Source: Candidatus Kapaibacterium sp.
GTDB lineage: Bacteria > Bacteroidota > Ignavibacteria > Kapaibacteriales > UBA2268
Reading direction: 5' to 3'
Assembly (NCBI GenBank): GCA_026390695.1
Contig: JAPLFL010000128.1
Coordinates: 1 to 64,000 of the forward strand
Length of the DNA: 64,000 bases
The position numbers and the translations under genes are program-made. Of this stretch, positions 38,985 to 48,927 are shown one piece after another. Under the pieces are notes generated by a model. The model was not told the origin of the DNA and made no database searches. It worked only from the letters and a program-made list of their open reading frames with translations. Position 1 is the first letter of the stretch. Each line of letters opens with the position of its first letter.

Positions 38985-39224
38985 ATGCCATTAATCAGAA
39001 TTATATCAAAGGTATTGATTTTCTGTGCAGTTCTATTAATCAAGTTTTATAGATTACTAATATCCCCGCTTTTCCCGAACAGTTGCAGATTTTATCCTAC
39101 TTGTTCAGAATATGCTATTCAAGCAATAGAGAAATATGGAATTTTTAAAGGAATTTGGTTGGGTACTAAAAGAATTTTACGCTGCCACCCTCTTCATCCC
39201 GGAGGATTCGATCCGGTACCTTAA
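38985..39224 (+). CDS. yidD: Membrane protein insertion efficiency factor YidD
   Basis: [59 protein letters not shown]. Confidence 0.96.
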   Translation: MPLIRIISKVLIFCAVLLIKFYRLLISPLFPNSCRFYPTCSEYAIQAIEKYGIFKGIWLGTKRILRCHPLHPGGFDPVP

Positions 39225-39341
39225 CAATTTTGAATTACGAATTTTGGAATTTTTGGAAGCTATTAAAGTTAATATTAATTTTATCTCTACTTTTGAACTG
39301 TTTGAAAACTTGTTAAAATAATGATCTGTTCTCATAATTCC

Positions 39342-40292
39342 CTAAGGTCTGCTGCCAAGCCTAACATTAACATTAACTCCATTTGCTTTAATAAACAAGA
39401 CCAATCCCGATAATTCGCTTATCGCAGAATCTATTCGTGCAGCAAATGCTTTGTCGTACATCAATTTATGTAAAGTGTTATCACCGGATTTGATATTTGC
39501 AGTAAAATCCCTAAGATCTGATAATAAATTATCTGCTTTGTCAATAGCATTATCAACTTTAACAATTGAATTTTTTGCCGAATAAGATAGGCTGTTCAAG
39601 TTTCCAACTAATGTGTCCAGACGTGGCTCATACTTGTTATATGCTCCTTTCAATTCACCAGTCAAATATTTTAAATCTTTGACAGAAGAATTAATACCAG
39701 AACGATTTTCACGAATTAGTTGATTAAGTGATTCACTTAACTCATCAACATTTTTAAGAATTTTTTTAATTTGATCAACAGCTTTGCCATCATCTAAAAC
39801 TTTTGTACCGGCAGTCATTACAGTATCCAGTCGCTTGATAAGCATGGTCAAATCCATTGATACTGTTCCGAAAACAGCCACCAGTTCAGGTATATCGGGA
39901 GGTGTTGTTCCGGGAATCTCGCTACCGATCATATAAGAGACAGTGGAAATTCCGGGATTAATTTCTAATTTTTTACCACCTGTAATTTCGAGGATTGTAA
40001 TTCTGGCATTAACATCTTTTTTTAAGTCGCTGATATTGTCAATTGACCCAGAAACAAGGACTGATCCTTGATTATTTTCGACAGAGCTAACAAATCCGCG
40101 CTTGACGCCATTAATCATAATAGGAGCAGAGACCTGTAAACCACCTGAATTTTTAAAACGGAAATTAACAATTCTATTGTTCACAGATACACCATATCCA
40201 CGTCCGAGGATTATTCCTGCGAATAGCAGTACTAATGCTGTGATAGAAACAATACCAACTTTAAATTCATTTTTTTTTTGTTCGTCAATCAT
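39342..40292 (-). CDS. MlaD/MCE family protein
   Basis: N-terminal TM, VNFRFKNSGGLQVSAPIMINGVKRGFVSSVE, long coiled-coil tail. Confidence 0.85.
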   Translation of the reverse strand: MIDEQKKNEFKVGIVSITALVLLFAGIILGRGYGVSVNNRIVNFRFKNSGGLQVSAPIMINGVKRGFVSSVENNQGSVLVSGSIDNISDLKKDVNARITILEITGGKKLEINPGISTVSYMIGSEIPGTTPPDIPELVAVFGTVSMDLTMLIKRLDTVMTAGTKVLDDGKAVDQIKKILKNVDELSESLNQLIRENRSGINSSVKDLKYLTGELKGAYNKYEPRLDTLVGNLNSLSYSAKNSIVKVDNAIDKADNLLSDLRDFTANIKSGDNTLHKLMYDKAFAARIDSAISELSGLVLFIKANGVNVNVRLGSRP

Positions 40293-40376
40293 AATTTTAA
40301 AAGAATATCAAATTATTCAAATTATATTTTAAAAAGATGAAAGCCCTTATTCAGGGCTATTCAGAGAAAATCATTA

Positions 40377-40844
40377 TTAAAAAGGGAAATCATCCCGTTC
40401 TTTTGGTGGGATATGTAAATCAAGTCTATCGTCAAAATCAATCGGATCATAATCAAGATGCGTTTCAGAGTAATCACCGAAATCATCTTTATCGCTGCCA
40501 TCGCGTTTAGTGCGAGCTTCAAGCAAAAGCATATTATCGGCAAGAACTTCTACAACGTGGCGTCTATTGCCGGTTTTATCATCAAAAGTTCTTGTTTGAA
40601 TTCTACCTTCAATATAGACTCTGGCACCTTTTTTAACCAATTTGTGAATAACTTCTGCCAAACCTCTCCAAGCAACAATCGTATGCCAATCGGTGTGCTC
40701 CTGCAAATTATTATCACGGTCTTTCCATGTTTCAGAAGTTGCTAATCTAAAAGAAGTTACTGGTATTTTACTGGGAGTATATTTAAGTTCCGGATCCTTA
40801 CCAACATTTCCAATTAACATTACTTTGTTTAGAGTTCTTGACAT
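40377..40844 (-). CDS. ssb: Single-stranded DNA-binding protein
   Basis: LNKVMLIGNVGKDPELKYTPSKIPVTSFRLATSETW; acidic tail ending DDFPF. Confidence 0.95.
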   Translation of the reverse strand: MSRTLNKVMLIGNVGKDPELKYTPSKIPVTSFRLATSETWKDRDNNLQEHTDWHTIVAWRGLAEVIHKLVKKGARVYIEGRIQTRTFDDKTGNRRHVVEVLADNMLLLEARTKRDGSDKDDFGDYSETHLDYDPIDFDDRLDLHIPPKERDDFPF

Positions 40845-40957
40845 ACTTACCTCATAAAATTAGTTCATTAATCTGACGATCGTCAAATATTAAATTTTCA
40901 TTTTTTTTAACGACGATTAGTATTTGAATTAATTTCATGTATCGTCTAAAAATAAAA

Positions 40958-40988
40958 AAATCCTTCAATAAAAGTAAAGAAGGATTTT
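40958..40988 (-). terminator. Terminator at end of flagellar cluster
   Basis: Minus strand aaaatccttctttacttttattgaaggatttttt. Confidence 0.75.
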
Positions 40989-41012
40989 AGAAAAATTAAT
41001 TTATTTAATGAA

Positions 41013-41267
41013 CTACTTAGTAGCTAACTGCTGAGAAACTCGCTTTGCGACTTCTTTAACGACTTCAGTTTTATTATAAAATCCCGAATTTATTCTATTT
41101 TTAATCGGAGCTAATTTGCGGGCTTCCACTGAAAGTTCTAATTTATCAACGCTTTTTTGATTATTTGATACTTTTTGTTCTTTTTGTTTGGAATCATCAT
41201 TTACCTTAGATTGAATATTATTCTTGGTATAAGCCGCAGTACCAGTTGACAAAGCATGTATATTCAT
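41013..41267 (-). CDS. flgM: FlgM-like anti-sigma-28 factor
   Basis: DKLELSVEARKLAPIKNRINSGFYNKTEVVKEVAKRVSQQL matches FlgM C-terminal pattern; flagellar context. Confidence 0.7.
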   Translation of the reverse strand: MNIHALSTGTAAYTKNNIQSKVNDDSKQKEQKVSNNQKSVDKLELSVEARKLAPIKNRINSGFYNKTEVVKEVAKRVSQQLATK

Positions 41268-41632
41268 TTTTTCACCTCTCGAGTATAAACTAAAATTGAT
41301 TTCTTTTTTAATAAAATTCGCAATTTCTCAGATATAATTTTAACACTTTTTTCCAATATATCCAAATTCCCCTTATCAGCCCGCACTAATGGCTGATAAA
41401 CATCTTCCCATTCAATGTGATTATTTTTATAAAAATCACTCCAATACTTACTTTTACAAAATTTGTTCAGAATTTCAAGATTATTTTCTCTACGACTGTA
41501 AAGTTCACTTAATTTATTAATATTGATTGAATTACCATAATCCATTTCTTCTAAGTACTTTGTAATCTCTTTTGTCTGAACAGATACACTTTGCAAAAGT
41601 GTAAATATTTTATCTTCATCAGACTTTTGCAT
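41264..41632 (-). CDS. Hypothetical, possible FlgN/FliT-like export chaperone
   Basis: 122 aa helical ORF overlapping flgM-like and flaG-like genes. Confidence 0.5.
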   Translation of the reverse strand: MQKSDEDKIFTLLQSVSVQTKEITKYLEEMDYGNSININKLSELYSRRENNLEILNKFCKSKYWSDFYKNNHIEWEDVYQPLVRADKGNLDILEKSVKIISEKLRILLKKKSILVYTREVKK

Positions 41633-42062
41633 CAGCTAAACTTCCGCTCTCAATCGATTTTGAAATTATTTTTGCTATTTTGACGGAAATCTCTGATGGA
41701 AATTGTTCAACAACTTCATTAGTTTTTGAATCAATCAATTTCAGAATCATTTTCTTCATGTCCTTATTATAAGAAAATTCAAGATTTACATCTTTATCAT
41801 TTAAAATTCCATTCAATTTCGATGCCAAAGCATTATAATTCGGTGCTTTTTCGGAAAAATTTTGTCCTCCAACCTTATCACCCCTGAGTTCTGATGGTGA
41901 TGAAGTGGAATTCCGTTTAGTATGCTCGCCAGAAGATAAAGGCGAACCCACGGAGAGAGTTTCTACTCCGTTCAATTCAGTATTTGCAGTTCTCAGGTCA
42001 CCTATTTTCCCTATTTCAACAGGTGGCAGATTTTGAACTCCTGTTATCATATCTACCTCCAT
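41619..42062 (-). CDS. flaG: FlaG family protein
   Basis: LEFSYNKDMKKMILKLIDSKTNEVVEQFPSEISVKIAK. Confidence 0.85.
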   Translation of the reverse strand: MEVDMITGVQNLPPVEIGKIGDLRTANTELNGVETLSVGSPLSSGEHTKRNSTSSPSELRGDKVGGQNFSEKAPNYNALASKLNGILNDKDVNLEFSYNKDMKKMILKLIDSKTNEVVEQFPSEISVKIAKIISKSIESGSLADAKV

Positions 42063-42116
42063 TTTTTTTATATTATCGGCTTAGAATTTTAAAACTTTAA
42101 TCTCTGTTTTAAATTT

Positions 42117-43586
42117 TTATCCCGTAGATGAAGTTTGTGTTGAGCTTGTTGTTCCAAGTAAAGTTTGATACTGGCCTTGAGCCTTCAGATAAGTCTGTAG
42201 AGTGGCCGTATATTGTTTCCTAAGTGCAGCAGCCTGTTGATCAATACTCTTTTGAACGGATACTGTTTGTTTACTGGATAAATTAATTTGATTACCCAGA
42301 GCCAGAGTTTTAGATTTGATTATCCCTCCGTCTCCAGTCAGGGATGAGACAATTGAATTAAGCTGAGAAGCGAATCCATCAGGTCCGGTAAATAAATTTG
42401 CGACATCAAGTGGATTTTTCTCCAATGCAGTTTTAAGAACAGCTGAATCAGCAACTGATACAGTACCATCAGAAGCAACTTTAATACCCATTTCAGATAA
42501 ATATTTCATCGTTCCTCCGTTTTGAGGAGTAATGGCTGTAGAAGTAATGCTGCGTAATCTGCTAAATAGAGAATTAACAGCAGTGTCACCACGAGTACTA
42601 CTTGTATTGGATTTCACAAAATTCAATAAAGAATTATAGTGATCAAGCATGGGTTTAACAAAATTTGTCACTGCTGCAACATCAATAGAAGTTGTCATGG
42701 TTATCGGTATATCGCTTTCAAGCTGTGGCTTCAGTAAAGTCAGTGTAATTCCGCTAAGGACATCACTAACAGTATTTGTGTCTCTGAAAACTTCAATTCC
42801 ATTAACATTTAGTTTGGAATCCAGATTTGCCGAATCAGTTGTTTTATATCCTGCGTCAAGTGTAGTAGCCAGTTTCCTTGTACTCGAACTTGAATTTACA
42901 GAAGAATTAGTTATACCGAGCTCAGCTAATAAAGGTGAATCTTCAAAACTAATAGCATTAGTGCTACCGGTCGATATTGAAGAAATAGTTAACCTACCAC
43001 TGCTTAAAGTATCTTTCACAAAAGATGCACTTGCATAAGTAGTAGAAACTGAATTTGTAGTAGTAGTTACAGCAGTATTTATAGACTTGGCTATAGCTTT
43101 CAGTGCATCTTCGTTGCTCATATCGGCAGTTAAATCAACCGAAACATCAAAAGAATTTGTTCCAACTTTAATTTTAAATGTCTGAGTTCCGATTGATAGA
43201 AATTTATCGGTTAATTTAAGTCGTTTACTAATTAAATTATCGTTAGTAGCCAATCTGTCCACTTTTATCTGATTAACTGCAACAGCAGCATCGCTCGTAG
43301 TTGTTGCAGTCATGACGGTAGCATCTGAGGATGTTACACCACGTGTCACAAAGTTATTACTTGCGTTTTGAGCAGTAAAAGTATCAATATTTGAAATTAC
43401 CGTATTAAGCTGAGATAACAAATTATTGTAGAATTTTTGATTATTCTGCAATGTATTCTGTTTCGTAGTAAGTGCATCAAGACGATATTGCTGTGTTTGC
43501 CGGTAGGCATTTTCAACCTGATCAAGAGCAGTGTTTGATTTACCACTCATGGAACTGGCAACACTATTGGTTAAAGCATCAGCCAT
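42117..43586 (-). CDS. fliD: Flagellar hook-associated protein 2 (filament cap)
   Basis: FliD N- and C-domain patterns; ITLTLLKP, MKYLSEMGIKVASDGTVSVADSAVLKTALEKNPLDVANLFTG. Confidence 0.93.
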   Translation of the reverse strand: MADALTNSVASSMSGKSNTALDQVENAYRQTQQYRLDALTTKQNTLQNNQKFYNNLLSQLNTVISNIDTFTAQNASNNFVTRGVTSSDATVMTATTTSDAAVAVNQIKVDRLATNDNLISKRLKLTDKFLSIGTQTFKIKVGTNSFDVSVDLTADMSNEDALKAIAKSINTAVTTTTNSVSTTYASASFVKDTLSSGRLTISSISTGSTNAISFEDSPLLAELGITNSSVNSSSSTRKLATTLDAGYKTTDSANLDSKLNVNGIEVFRDTNTVSDVLSGITLTLLKPQLESDIPITMTTSIDVAAVTNFVKPMLDHYNSLLNFVKSNTSSTRGDTAVNSLFSRLRSITSTAITPQNGGTMKYLSEMGIKVASDGTVSVADSAVLKTALEKNPLDVANLFTGPDGFASQLNSIVSSLTGDGGIIKSKTLALGNQINLSSKQTVSVQKSIDQQAAALRKQYTATLQTYLKAQGQYQTLLGTTSSTQTSSTG

Positions 43587-43630
43587 AAAACCTCCCTATA
43601 TATACAACAGAAGAAAAATAAAAAAAAGAA

Positions 43631-43990
43631 TTACTGCTGTTCCATGTTAAAAGCTTTCGCCCATGTTTCGCGTAATTCTTGAATTATATGAAGAGCTTCT
43701 TCGTATTTTTTCTGAAATATACACCTTTGACAATATTCGTACAGACGATATAGTCTTGTTGAAGTTTCTTCATATTCGAAATTAAGTGCCCCCATTAACT
43801 CAATTAAAACACGACTCATCTTCGAGACGTCGCTTCTCTTGCAGCTTACAATGAAAAGATCATACATCTTCAGTATGATTTTTTCTTTGCTCCACGATAG
43901 CACTTCCTGTTCAAGATACGAAGGAACTTTCTTTTCCCCTTTATTGCCATAAATTTTACTGGCAGCAAGTTGTTGTGTTGCTGTTGCCAT
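43631..43990 (-). CDS. fliS: Flagellar secretion chaperone FliS
   Basis: VLSWSKEKIILKMYDLFIVSCKR; position next to fliD. Confidence 0.88.
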   Translation of the reverse strand: MATATQQLAASKIYGNKGEKKVPSYLEQEVLSWSKEKIILKMYDLFIVSCKRSDVSKMSRVLIELMGALNFEYEETSTRLYRLYEYCQRCIFQKKYEEALHIIQELRETWAKAFNMEQQ

Positions 43991-44174
43991 AAATTATCCC
44001 CTTCAATCTGTTTAATATGCTGTTCAAAAAAATCATTATTAAATAATGAACTCAAAGTTAAAAAATTTATCGTTAATGCCGGAGCACCCGAGCTTGACCT
44101 CGAGGCTCCGGTTAACGACTACAAACAGCTATGTCAATTACAAAAAATGTACCGTATTTTTAAATTCCGGTAAT

Positions 44175-45134
44175 TTATCTAAATAATTGCAAGAAATTCT
44201 GCGGTGCTTGATTTGCTTGAGCCAAAGAAACTAACGAAGATTGTTGCAGAAACTGCGACTTAACCAAGCTTAACTGCTCGGTAGCTACATCTGCATCTTC
44301 AATTCTCGAAATTGCAGCATTATAGTTCGTGATCTGTGACTTAAGCAACTCTTGCTGTGAACCTAACCTCACCTGAATTCCTCCAAGATATGAAGCAACC
44401 TTATTCACATTATTCAACGCATCGGCAATACTTGAAATTGTATTAACAATAGTTCCTGATGCAAAAACTCCCAAATTGCCGGTGCTTACCGCATTTAAGC
44501 TCTCCAAACTCAATCCTAATACTCCGGCGAAATTGCCGGTTGCACCACCTGCTGCAGCTAAGGCTGTCGCTGTGGCATTAAGATTGAAATTGTTGCTTCC
44601 GACATTGAAATCGGTATTTCCCGTTGTAAGGTCAATACCGATTGTCAATAGGTTATTATTTGCATAGTAACCAATCGTCCAATCCCCTGAGAAGCCTCCC
44701 TGCAAAAGTTGTTTTCCACCGAATACCGTTGAGTCCGTAACAAATTGAATTTGCTGGGCTAAACGATAAGCGCCTTTTGCAAGGGCTACTTTTTCATCGG
44801 TACCTAAAGCACCGGACGAAGCTGTAGCAGCCGCGTCTTTAATTTGCGTCAACAAAGTGTTGATGTTATCGAGCGCATCCTGTGTTATAGCAGTTACGTT
44901 CGTCGCATCACCAGTTGAATTCAATGCTGCTTTTAATGCTCCGTTCCTCGCAGATAAAGATCTCGAAGTTATATATCCGGAAACATCATCAGCGGCAGAG
45001 TTAATTCTCTTGCCTGTTGATAGACGCAATTGACGGTTAGCTATGTCTGTATTGGCAGTAAGTAATGCATTGTAAGCATTCTCTGCCGGGATGTTGGTCC
45101 TGATCCTTGAGCCACCTGATATTGCTGTTGGCAT
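44175..45134 (-). CDS. Flagellin
   Basis: RQLRLSTGKRINSAADDVSGY N-terminal domain; SRIEDADVATEQLSLVKSQFLQQSSLVSLAQANQAPQNFLQLFR. Confidence 0.96.
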   Translation of the reverse strand: MPTAISGGSRIRTNIPAENAYNALLTANTDIANRQLRLSTGKRINSAADDVSGYITSRSLSARNGALKAALNSTGDATNVTAITQDALDNINTLLTQIKDAAATASSGALGTDEKVALAKGAYRLAQQIQFVTDSTVFGGKQLLQGGFSGDWTIGYYANNNLLTIGIDLTTGNTDFNVGSNNFNLNATATALAAAGGATGNFAGVLGLSLESLNAVSTGNLGVFASGTIVNTISSIADALNNVNKVASYLGGIQVRLGSQQELLKSQITNYNAAISRIEDADVATEQLSLVKSQFLQQSSLVSLAQANQAPQNFLQLFR

Positions 45135-45160
45135 ATCATTCCTCCATGGATTTGTGATTA

Positions 45161-45180
45161 TTTGGGCGTCCTGCCAACAT
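45161..45180 (-). promoter_or_regulatory. Putative CsrA-type hairpin in flagellin leader (copy 1)
   Basis: Minus-strand AUGUUGGCAGGACGCCCAAA; GGC-AGGAC-GCC with GGA in loop. Confidence 0.5.
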
Positions 45181-45534
45181 CTACTTGTAATTCCTACAAT
45201 TTCATTCAGGCAAACATAAAATAATCTTTATAAATAAAAACTATATCGGACAATCCAACATCCTAAAAAAATTAATTTAACAAAGAACGAAGCTAACCGT
45301 TGAAGTTAGCTATTCAATATTTATGCCGTGATTTCATAAAAGAAGCAGCAATTTCCAATATAAAAATATTTCCCGAAAATCCGTATTTGCGTAAAAGATA
45401 TTATATTTAATCGATTAAACTTAAAATCCTTTTAGCAAACATAAGCACTATAGGGATGTATGCGGGGCGGACTTTCGGGAAAAAAACCATCTCATTTATT
45501 TATGATTTATTCAAATTATTCAAAAACTCAGTTA

Positions 45535-46494
45535 CTATTTAAAAAGTTGTAAAAAGTTCTGTGGTGATTGATTTGCCTGAGTTAATGATACTAAAGATGA
45601 CTGCTGTAAGAACTGAGATTTAACTAAAGCTAATTGTTCAGTTGCTACATCGGCATCTTCAATTCTTGAAATAGCAGCATGATAATTAGTAATCTGCGAT
45701 TTCAAAAGCTCTTCCTGAGAATTAAGGCGTACTTGAATTCCACCAAGATACGAAGCTACCTTGTTTACATTATTTAAAGCTTCAGCAAGGCTCGTTATGG
45801 TGCTTACTATTGTACCTTTGGCGAATATTCCCAAATCTGAAGTTGAAATAGCATCTAAACTTTCGAGACTTAATCCAGTAACACCAGCAAATATGTTCGT
45901 TACTCCACCGGCATTTGATAGTGCATCTCTGGTTGAGTTAAGATTAAAATTATTACTTGAAACATTAAAATTATTGTTTCCGGTTGTTAGGTCAATACCA
46001 ATTGTTAAAAGGGTATTATTGGCATAATAACCTATTGTCCAATCACCTGAAAATCCACCTTGTAATAATTGTTTACCACCGAATACAGTGGAATCTGTAA
46101 TAAATTGAATCTGTTGGGCTAAACGATAAGCTCCCTTTGCAAGGGCTACTTTTTCATCAGTAGCTAATGCACCGGAAGAAGCAGTAGCTGCAGCATCTTT
46201 AATTGATGTTAATAATGTATTGATATTATCCAACGCATCCTGCGTAATTGCTGTAACGTTTACGGCATCTCCGGCAGACATTAAAGCAGAATTAAGAGCT
46301 CCGTTACGGGCTTGTAAAGCTCGTGACGTAATGTATCCTGATACGTCGTCGGCGGCTGAATTAATTCTTTTTCCTGTTGATAATCTTAACTGCCGATTAG
46401 CAATGTCGCTATTTGATGTAAGCAATGCATTGTATGCGTTTTCGGCTGGAATATTGGTTCTTATCCTTGAACCCATTGATAGTGCAGTTGGCAT
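45535..46494 (-). CDS. Flagellin (paralog)
   Basis: Same N/C-terminal domains as 44175..45134; highly similar protein. Confidence 0.96.
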   Translation of the reverse strand: MPTALSMGSRIRTNIPAENAYNALLTSNSDIANRQLRLSTGKRINSAADDVSGYITSRALQARNGALNSALMSAGDAVNVTAITQDALDNINTLLTSIKDAAATASSGALATDEKVALAKGAYRLAQQIQFITDSTVFGGKQLLQGGFSGDWTIGYYANNTLLTIGIDLTTGNNNFNVSSNNFNLNSTRDALSNAGGVTNIFAGVTGLSLESLDAISTSDLGIFAKGTIVSTITSLAEALNNVNKVASYLGGIQVRLNSQEELLKSQITNYHAAISRIEDADVATEQLALVKSQFLQQSSLVSLTQANQSPQNFLQLFK

Positions 46495-46524
46495 ATAAAA
46501 CCTCCATGTATAAAAAGTTCCTTT

Positions 46525-46543
46525 CTGGGCATCCTGCCAACAT
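46525..46543 (-). promoter_or_regulatory. Putative CsrA-type hairpin in flagellin leader (copy 2)
   Basis: Minus-strand AUGUUGGCAGGAUGCCCAG; GGC-AGGAU-GCC with GGA in loop. Confidence 0.5.
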
Positions 46544-46858
46544 ATTTTCGTCCTTCAAACACAATTTCGACAATATTTACCGAAACTTTAGTTTTTCAGG
46601 ATATTTTTTTGAAGGTTTTTTACTTATAATCTTGGGAATATGGCTACTATTGCTTTGATTGAGATTTCAATAAAATAATTTTTAATTATATCCCAAAACT
46701 TGCTTCAATTGCGGAGTTTCAAATATTATTTAAATGAAGAATTTATAAATCCCTCACTTATAGTGCATTTTCGGTATTATCGGATATTTTTCGATTTACT
46801 TTAGTTTGTGATAGCATTTTTTTTTATGTAAAGACACAATGATCGCAGTAGGACAATA

Positions 46859-47482
46859 TTAATGATAATAGTGAAGTTTTTCATCCAATTCATCATATAA
46901 TTCAACCATGTTAATACCTTTAAATTCTGCTCGTGTCGCGCTATCAGTCTCAATTATATTGTATTCGGTGTTTGGCAAACTTGTTTCTCCGGTATAGAAG
47001 TAATCACAATCCACTTTTATTGAAAAATACTTGCCATCATTTATTATTGTAATTAATTTTGGTTCGTTAATAGTGGCTTTGAGAGAAGGATTTGCAAGGA
47101 TTTCCTTCCCATTATAAAATAGTTTTGAACCTGTCAAACCATAAGAAAAAGTCAGTTTTTCATTCTTTTCAAAATACTTGGCAACCGTGCGGAAATGTAT
47201 CTTAACAGTGCTGCCATAGCGAAGAGTAACCGTATATGTTGCAATAAACTGCCTTGCATTTTCATATTTTAAACTTAGCATAGAACCAGAACACATTTGA
47301 AATGAATTATCATTAATCTGATAAATTGAATCAATATCTGTCATCTTCAATCCCTTTATTGTTGAATCAGTTCCGTCATGGAAAATCAATTTATCGGGAC
47401 GGAATATTCTATTATATTGTTGGCAGCCACTAAAGCCGAGAACAGCAAATACAATCACAATAAATATCAATTTCGGTTTCAT
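46859..47482 (-). CDS. Hypothetical lipoprotein
   Basis: Likely start MKPKLIFIVIVFAVLGFSGCQQ at 47482 (lipobox); ORF track start at 47596 overlaps neighbour. Confidence 0.6.
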   Translation of the reverse strand: MKPKLIFIVIVFAVLGFSGCQQYNRIFRPDKLIFHDGTDSTIKGLKMTDIDSIYQINDNSFQMCSGSMLSLKYENARQFIATYTVTLRYGSTVKIHFRTVAKYFEKNEKLTFSYGLTGSKLFYNGKEILANPSLKATINEPKLITIINDGKYFSIKVDCDYFYTGETSLPNTEYNIIETDSATRAEFKGINMVELYDELDEKLHYYH

Positions 47483-47498
47483 TTTGCCCTTATTCCAA

Positions 47499-48902
47499 TT
47501 ATTTATTATAACGTAAATTTTGTGGAAAGAAAATCTGATCAATAAATCCAAATTGAAAGCCAAAATAATAACGGCTAAAATTTCCGATTGTACCAAAGGA
47601 GTCGTTCAGATCTTTTAACATTGATAGACTTGTAGAGCCTGAAGTATAGCCGCCAAGTAAAGATATATTAACCATATTATGTAACGCAAGATTAACTCTT
47701 ATTCCAAGATTAATTATTGAAGACGGGTAATATGAAAACTCAATAAATGGAGAAACACTAAGTTCGTCTTCAAGAACAGTCTGCCAATAGCCAAGTCTGA
47801 TGGGTAATATTCCGAGTCCCCATTCAGTTCTTCCGAGTATTATTAGATTTATAAGAGAAGTCCCTGCATAAAAACCATTATTTAAAATAGGGATAGCAAT
47901 ATCGGAATTCACTAACTTTAACTGGAACCCACTCAAAAGCAACTTAGTATTCGGATTATCACGTGATGAAAATAAAGAACTGTCAGATCCTGTCCCTATA
48001 AAAGCTAACTGCATAAGTCCAATGTCCCAGGATGAATGTTCGTGATCTTTCCATTCACGATAAGTCTCAGGAACACGATTGACAAAATCCAACATTGATA
48101 TTCCAAGTCCGCCATATAAACAGCTAACCGAAACAGCCTTTTTAGCTCCTTCACTTGGCATGTAATTAACCAAATCCGATTGTGCAGAATTAACTCCATA
48201 AACATATCCAAGATATGCTCTCAGATTAAGTCCACCGATTGAGCCAATGTCTGCACTTGTAGATAAATTAATATATTTAGATGGATATATTCCGAATCCT
48301 GCACTTGCTGTTAAAGCTATATAAGGAATAGTCTCCTTTAGATAAAATCGCTTTTTAATATAAAAAGGAAGATAGCCAAGCAAGGTATTTTCAATTCCTG
48401 CATCTGGAGAAATTGCTTCAAAGCCATAAAAACCCCATGTCCAGTCTTTGGCATCACGGAACCAACGTAACCTGAATTCTCCTATACCAAAGCGAGTAAT
48501 TCGGCCGACAATACCTCCTTTTTTACCGGTATCAACATTAATAGCCAATAATTTGCCCAAATCCGGGAATATACCAAACATTCCTGCTTTCATTGAATTA
48601 TTTTGATTTCCGGCAAACAATAGTCCAACACTCTCAAATAGACCAAATCTTATAAAATCGGGATATTCTCTTACAACGATGCTATCCTTCCATGTGGTAT
48701 TACGCTCACTACGTATAGACTTAGATGAAGGATAGATTACACCATCATCGCGCTCACCAGGAGCATTACGCTCATAAAACTGATATGTAGTATCCCTGAC
48801 AGTTATAGCATATTGATCTTTTTCTATTCTTGTGAGCGAACTGCAACTCTGTAAATAAAAAAGAGTTATAGCCGAAATTGTAACTAAATTGAAATATCTC
48901 AT
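47499..48902 (-). CDS. Hypothetical lipoprotein / outer membrane protein
   Basis: LFYLQSCSSL lipobox; beta-rich 467 aa. Confidence 0.55.
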   Translation of the reverse strand: MRYFNLVTISAITLFYLQSCSSLTRIEKDQYAITVRDTTYQFYERNAPGERDDGVIYPSSKSIRSERNTTWKDSIVVREYPDFIRFGLFESVGLLFAGNQNNSMKAGMFGIFPDLGKLLAINVDTGKKGGIVGRITRFGIGEFRLRWFRDAKDWTWGFYGFEAISPDAGIENTLLGYLPFYIKKRFYLKETIPYIALTASAGFGIYPSKYINLSTSADIGSIGGLNLRAYLGYVYGVNSAQSDLVNYMPSEGAKKAVSVSCLYGGLGISMLDFVNRVPETYREWKDHEHSSWDIGLMQLAFIGTGSDSSLFSSRDNPNTKLLLSGFQLKLVNSDIAIPILNNGFYAGTSLINLIILGRTEWGLGILPIRLGYWQTVLEDELSVSPFIEFSYYPSSIINLGIRVNLALHNMVNISLLGGYTSGSTSLSMLKDLNDSFGTIGNFSRYYFGFQFGFIDQIFFPQNLRYNK

Positions 48903-48927
48903 AAAAATGTTCCGAATTATTTAATAA

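Noticed and set aside
42649-43038. 129-aa antisense ORF within fliD
   Set aside because: fliD frame strongly supported; antisense ORF has no independent signals.
45161-46543. Flagellin leader motif as a sigma-54 (TGGCAC-N5-TTGC) promoter
   Set aside because: TTGGCAGGAYGCCC has a TGGCA-like half but no downstream TTGC at correct spacing and sits only about 30 nt from the ATG next to the SD; a leader RNA hairpin fits better.
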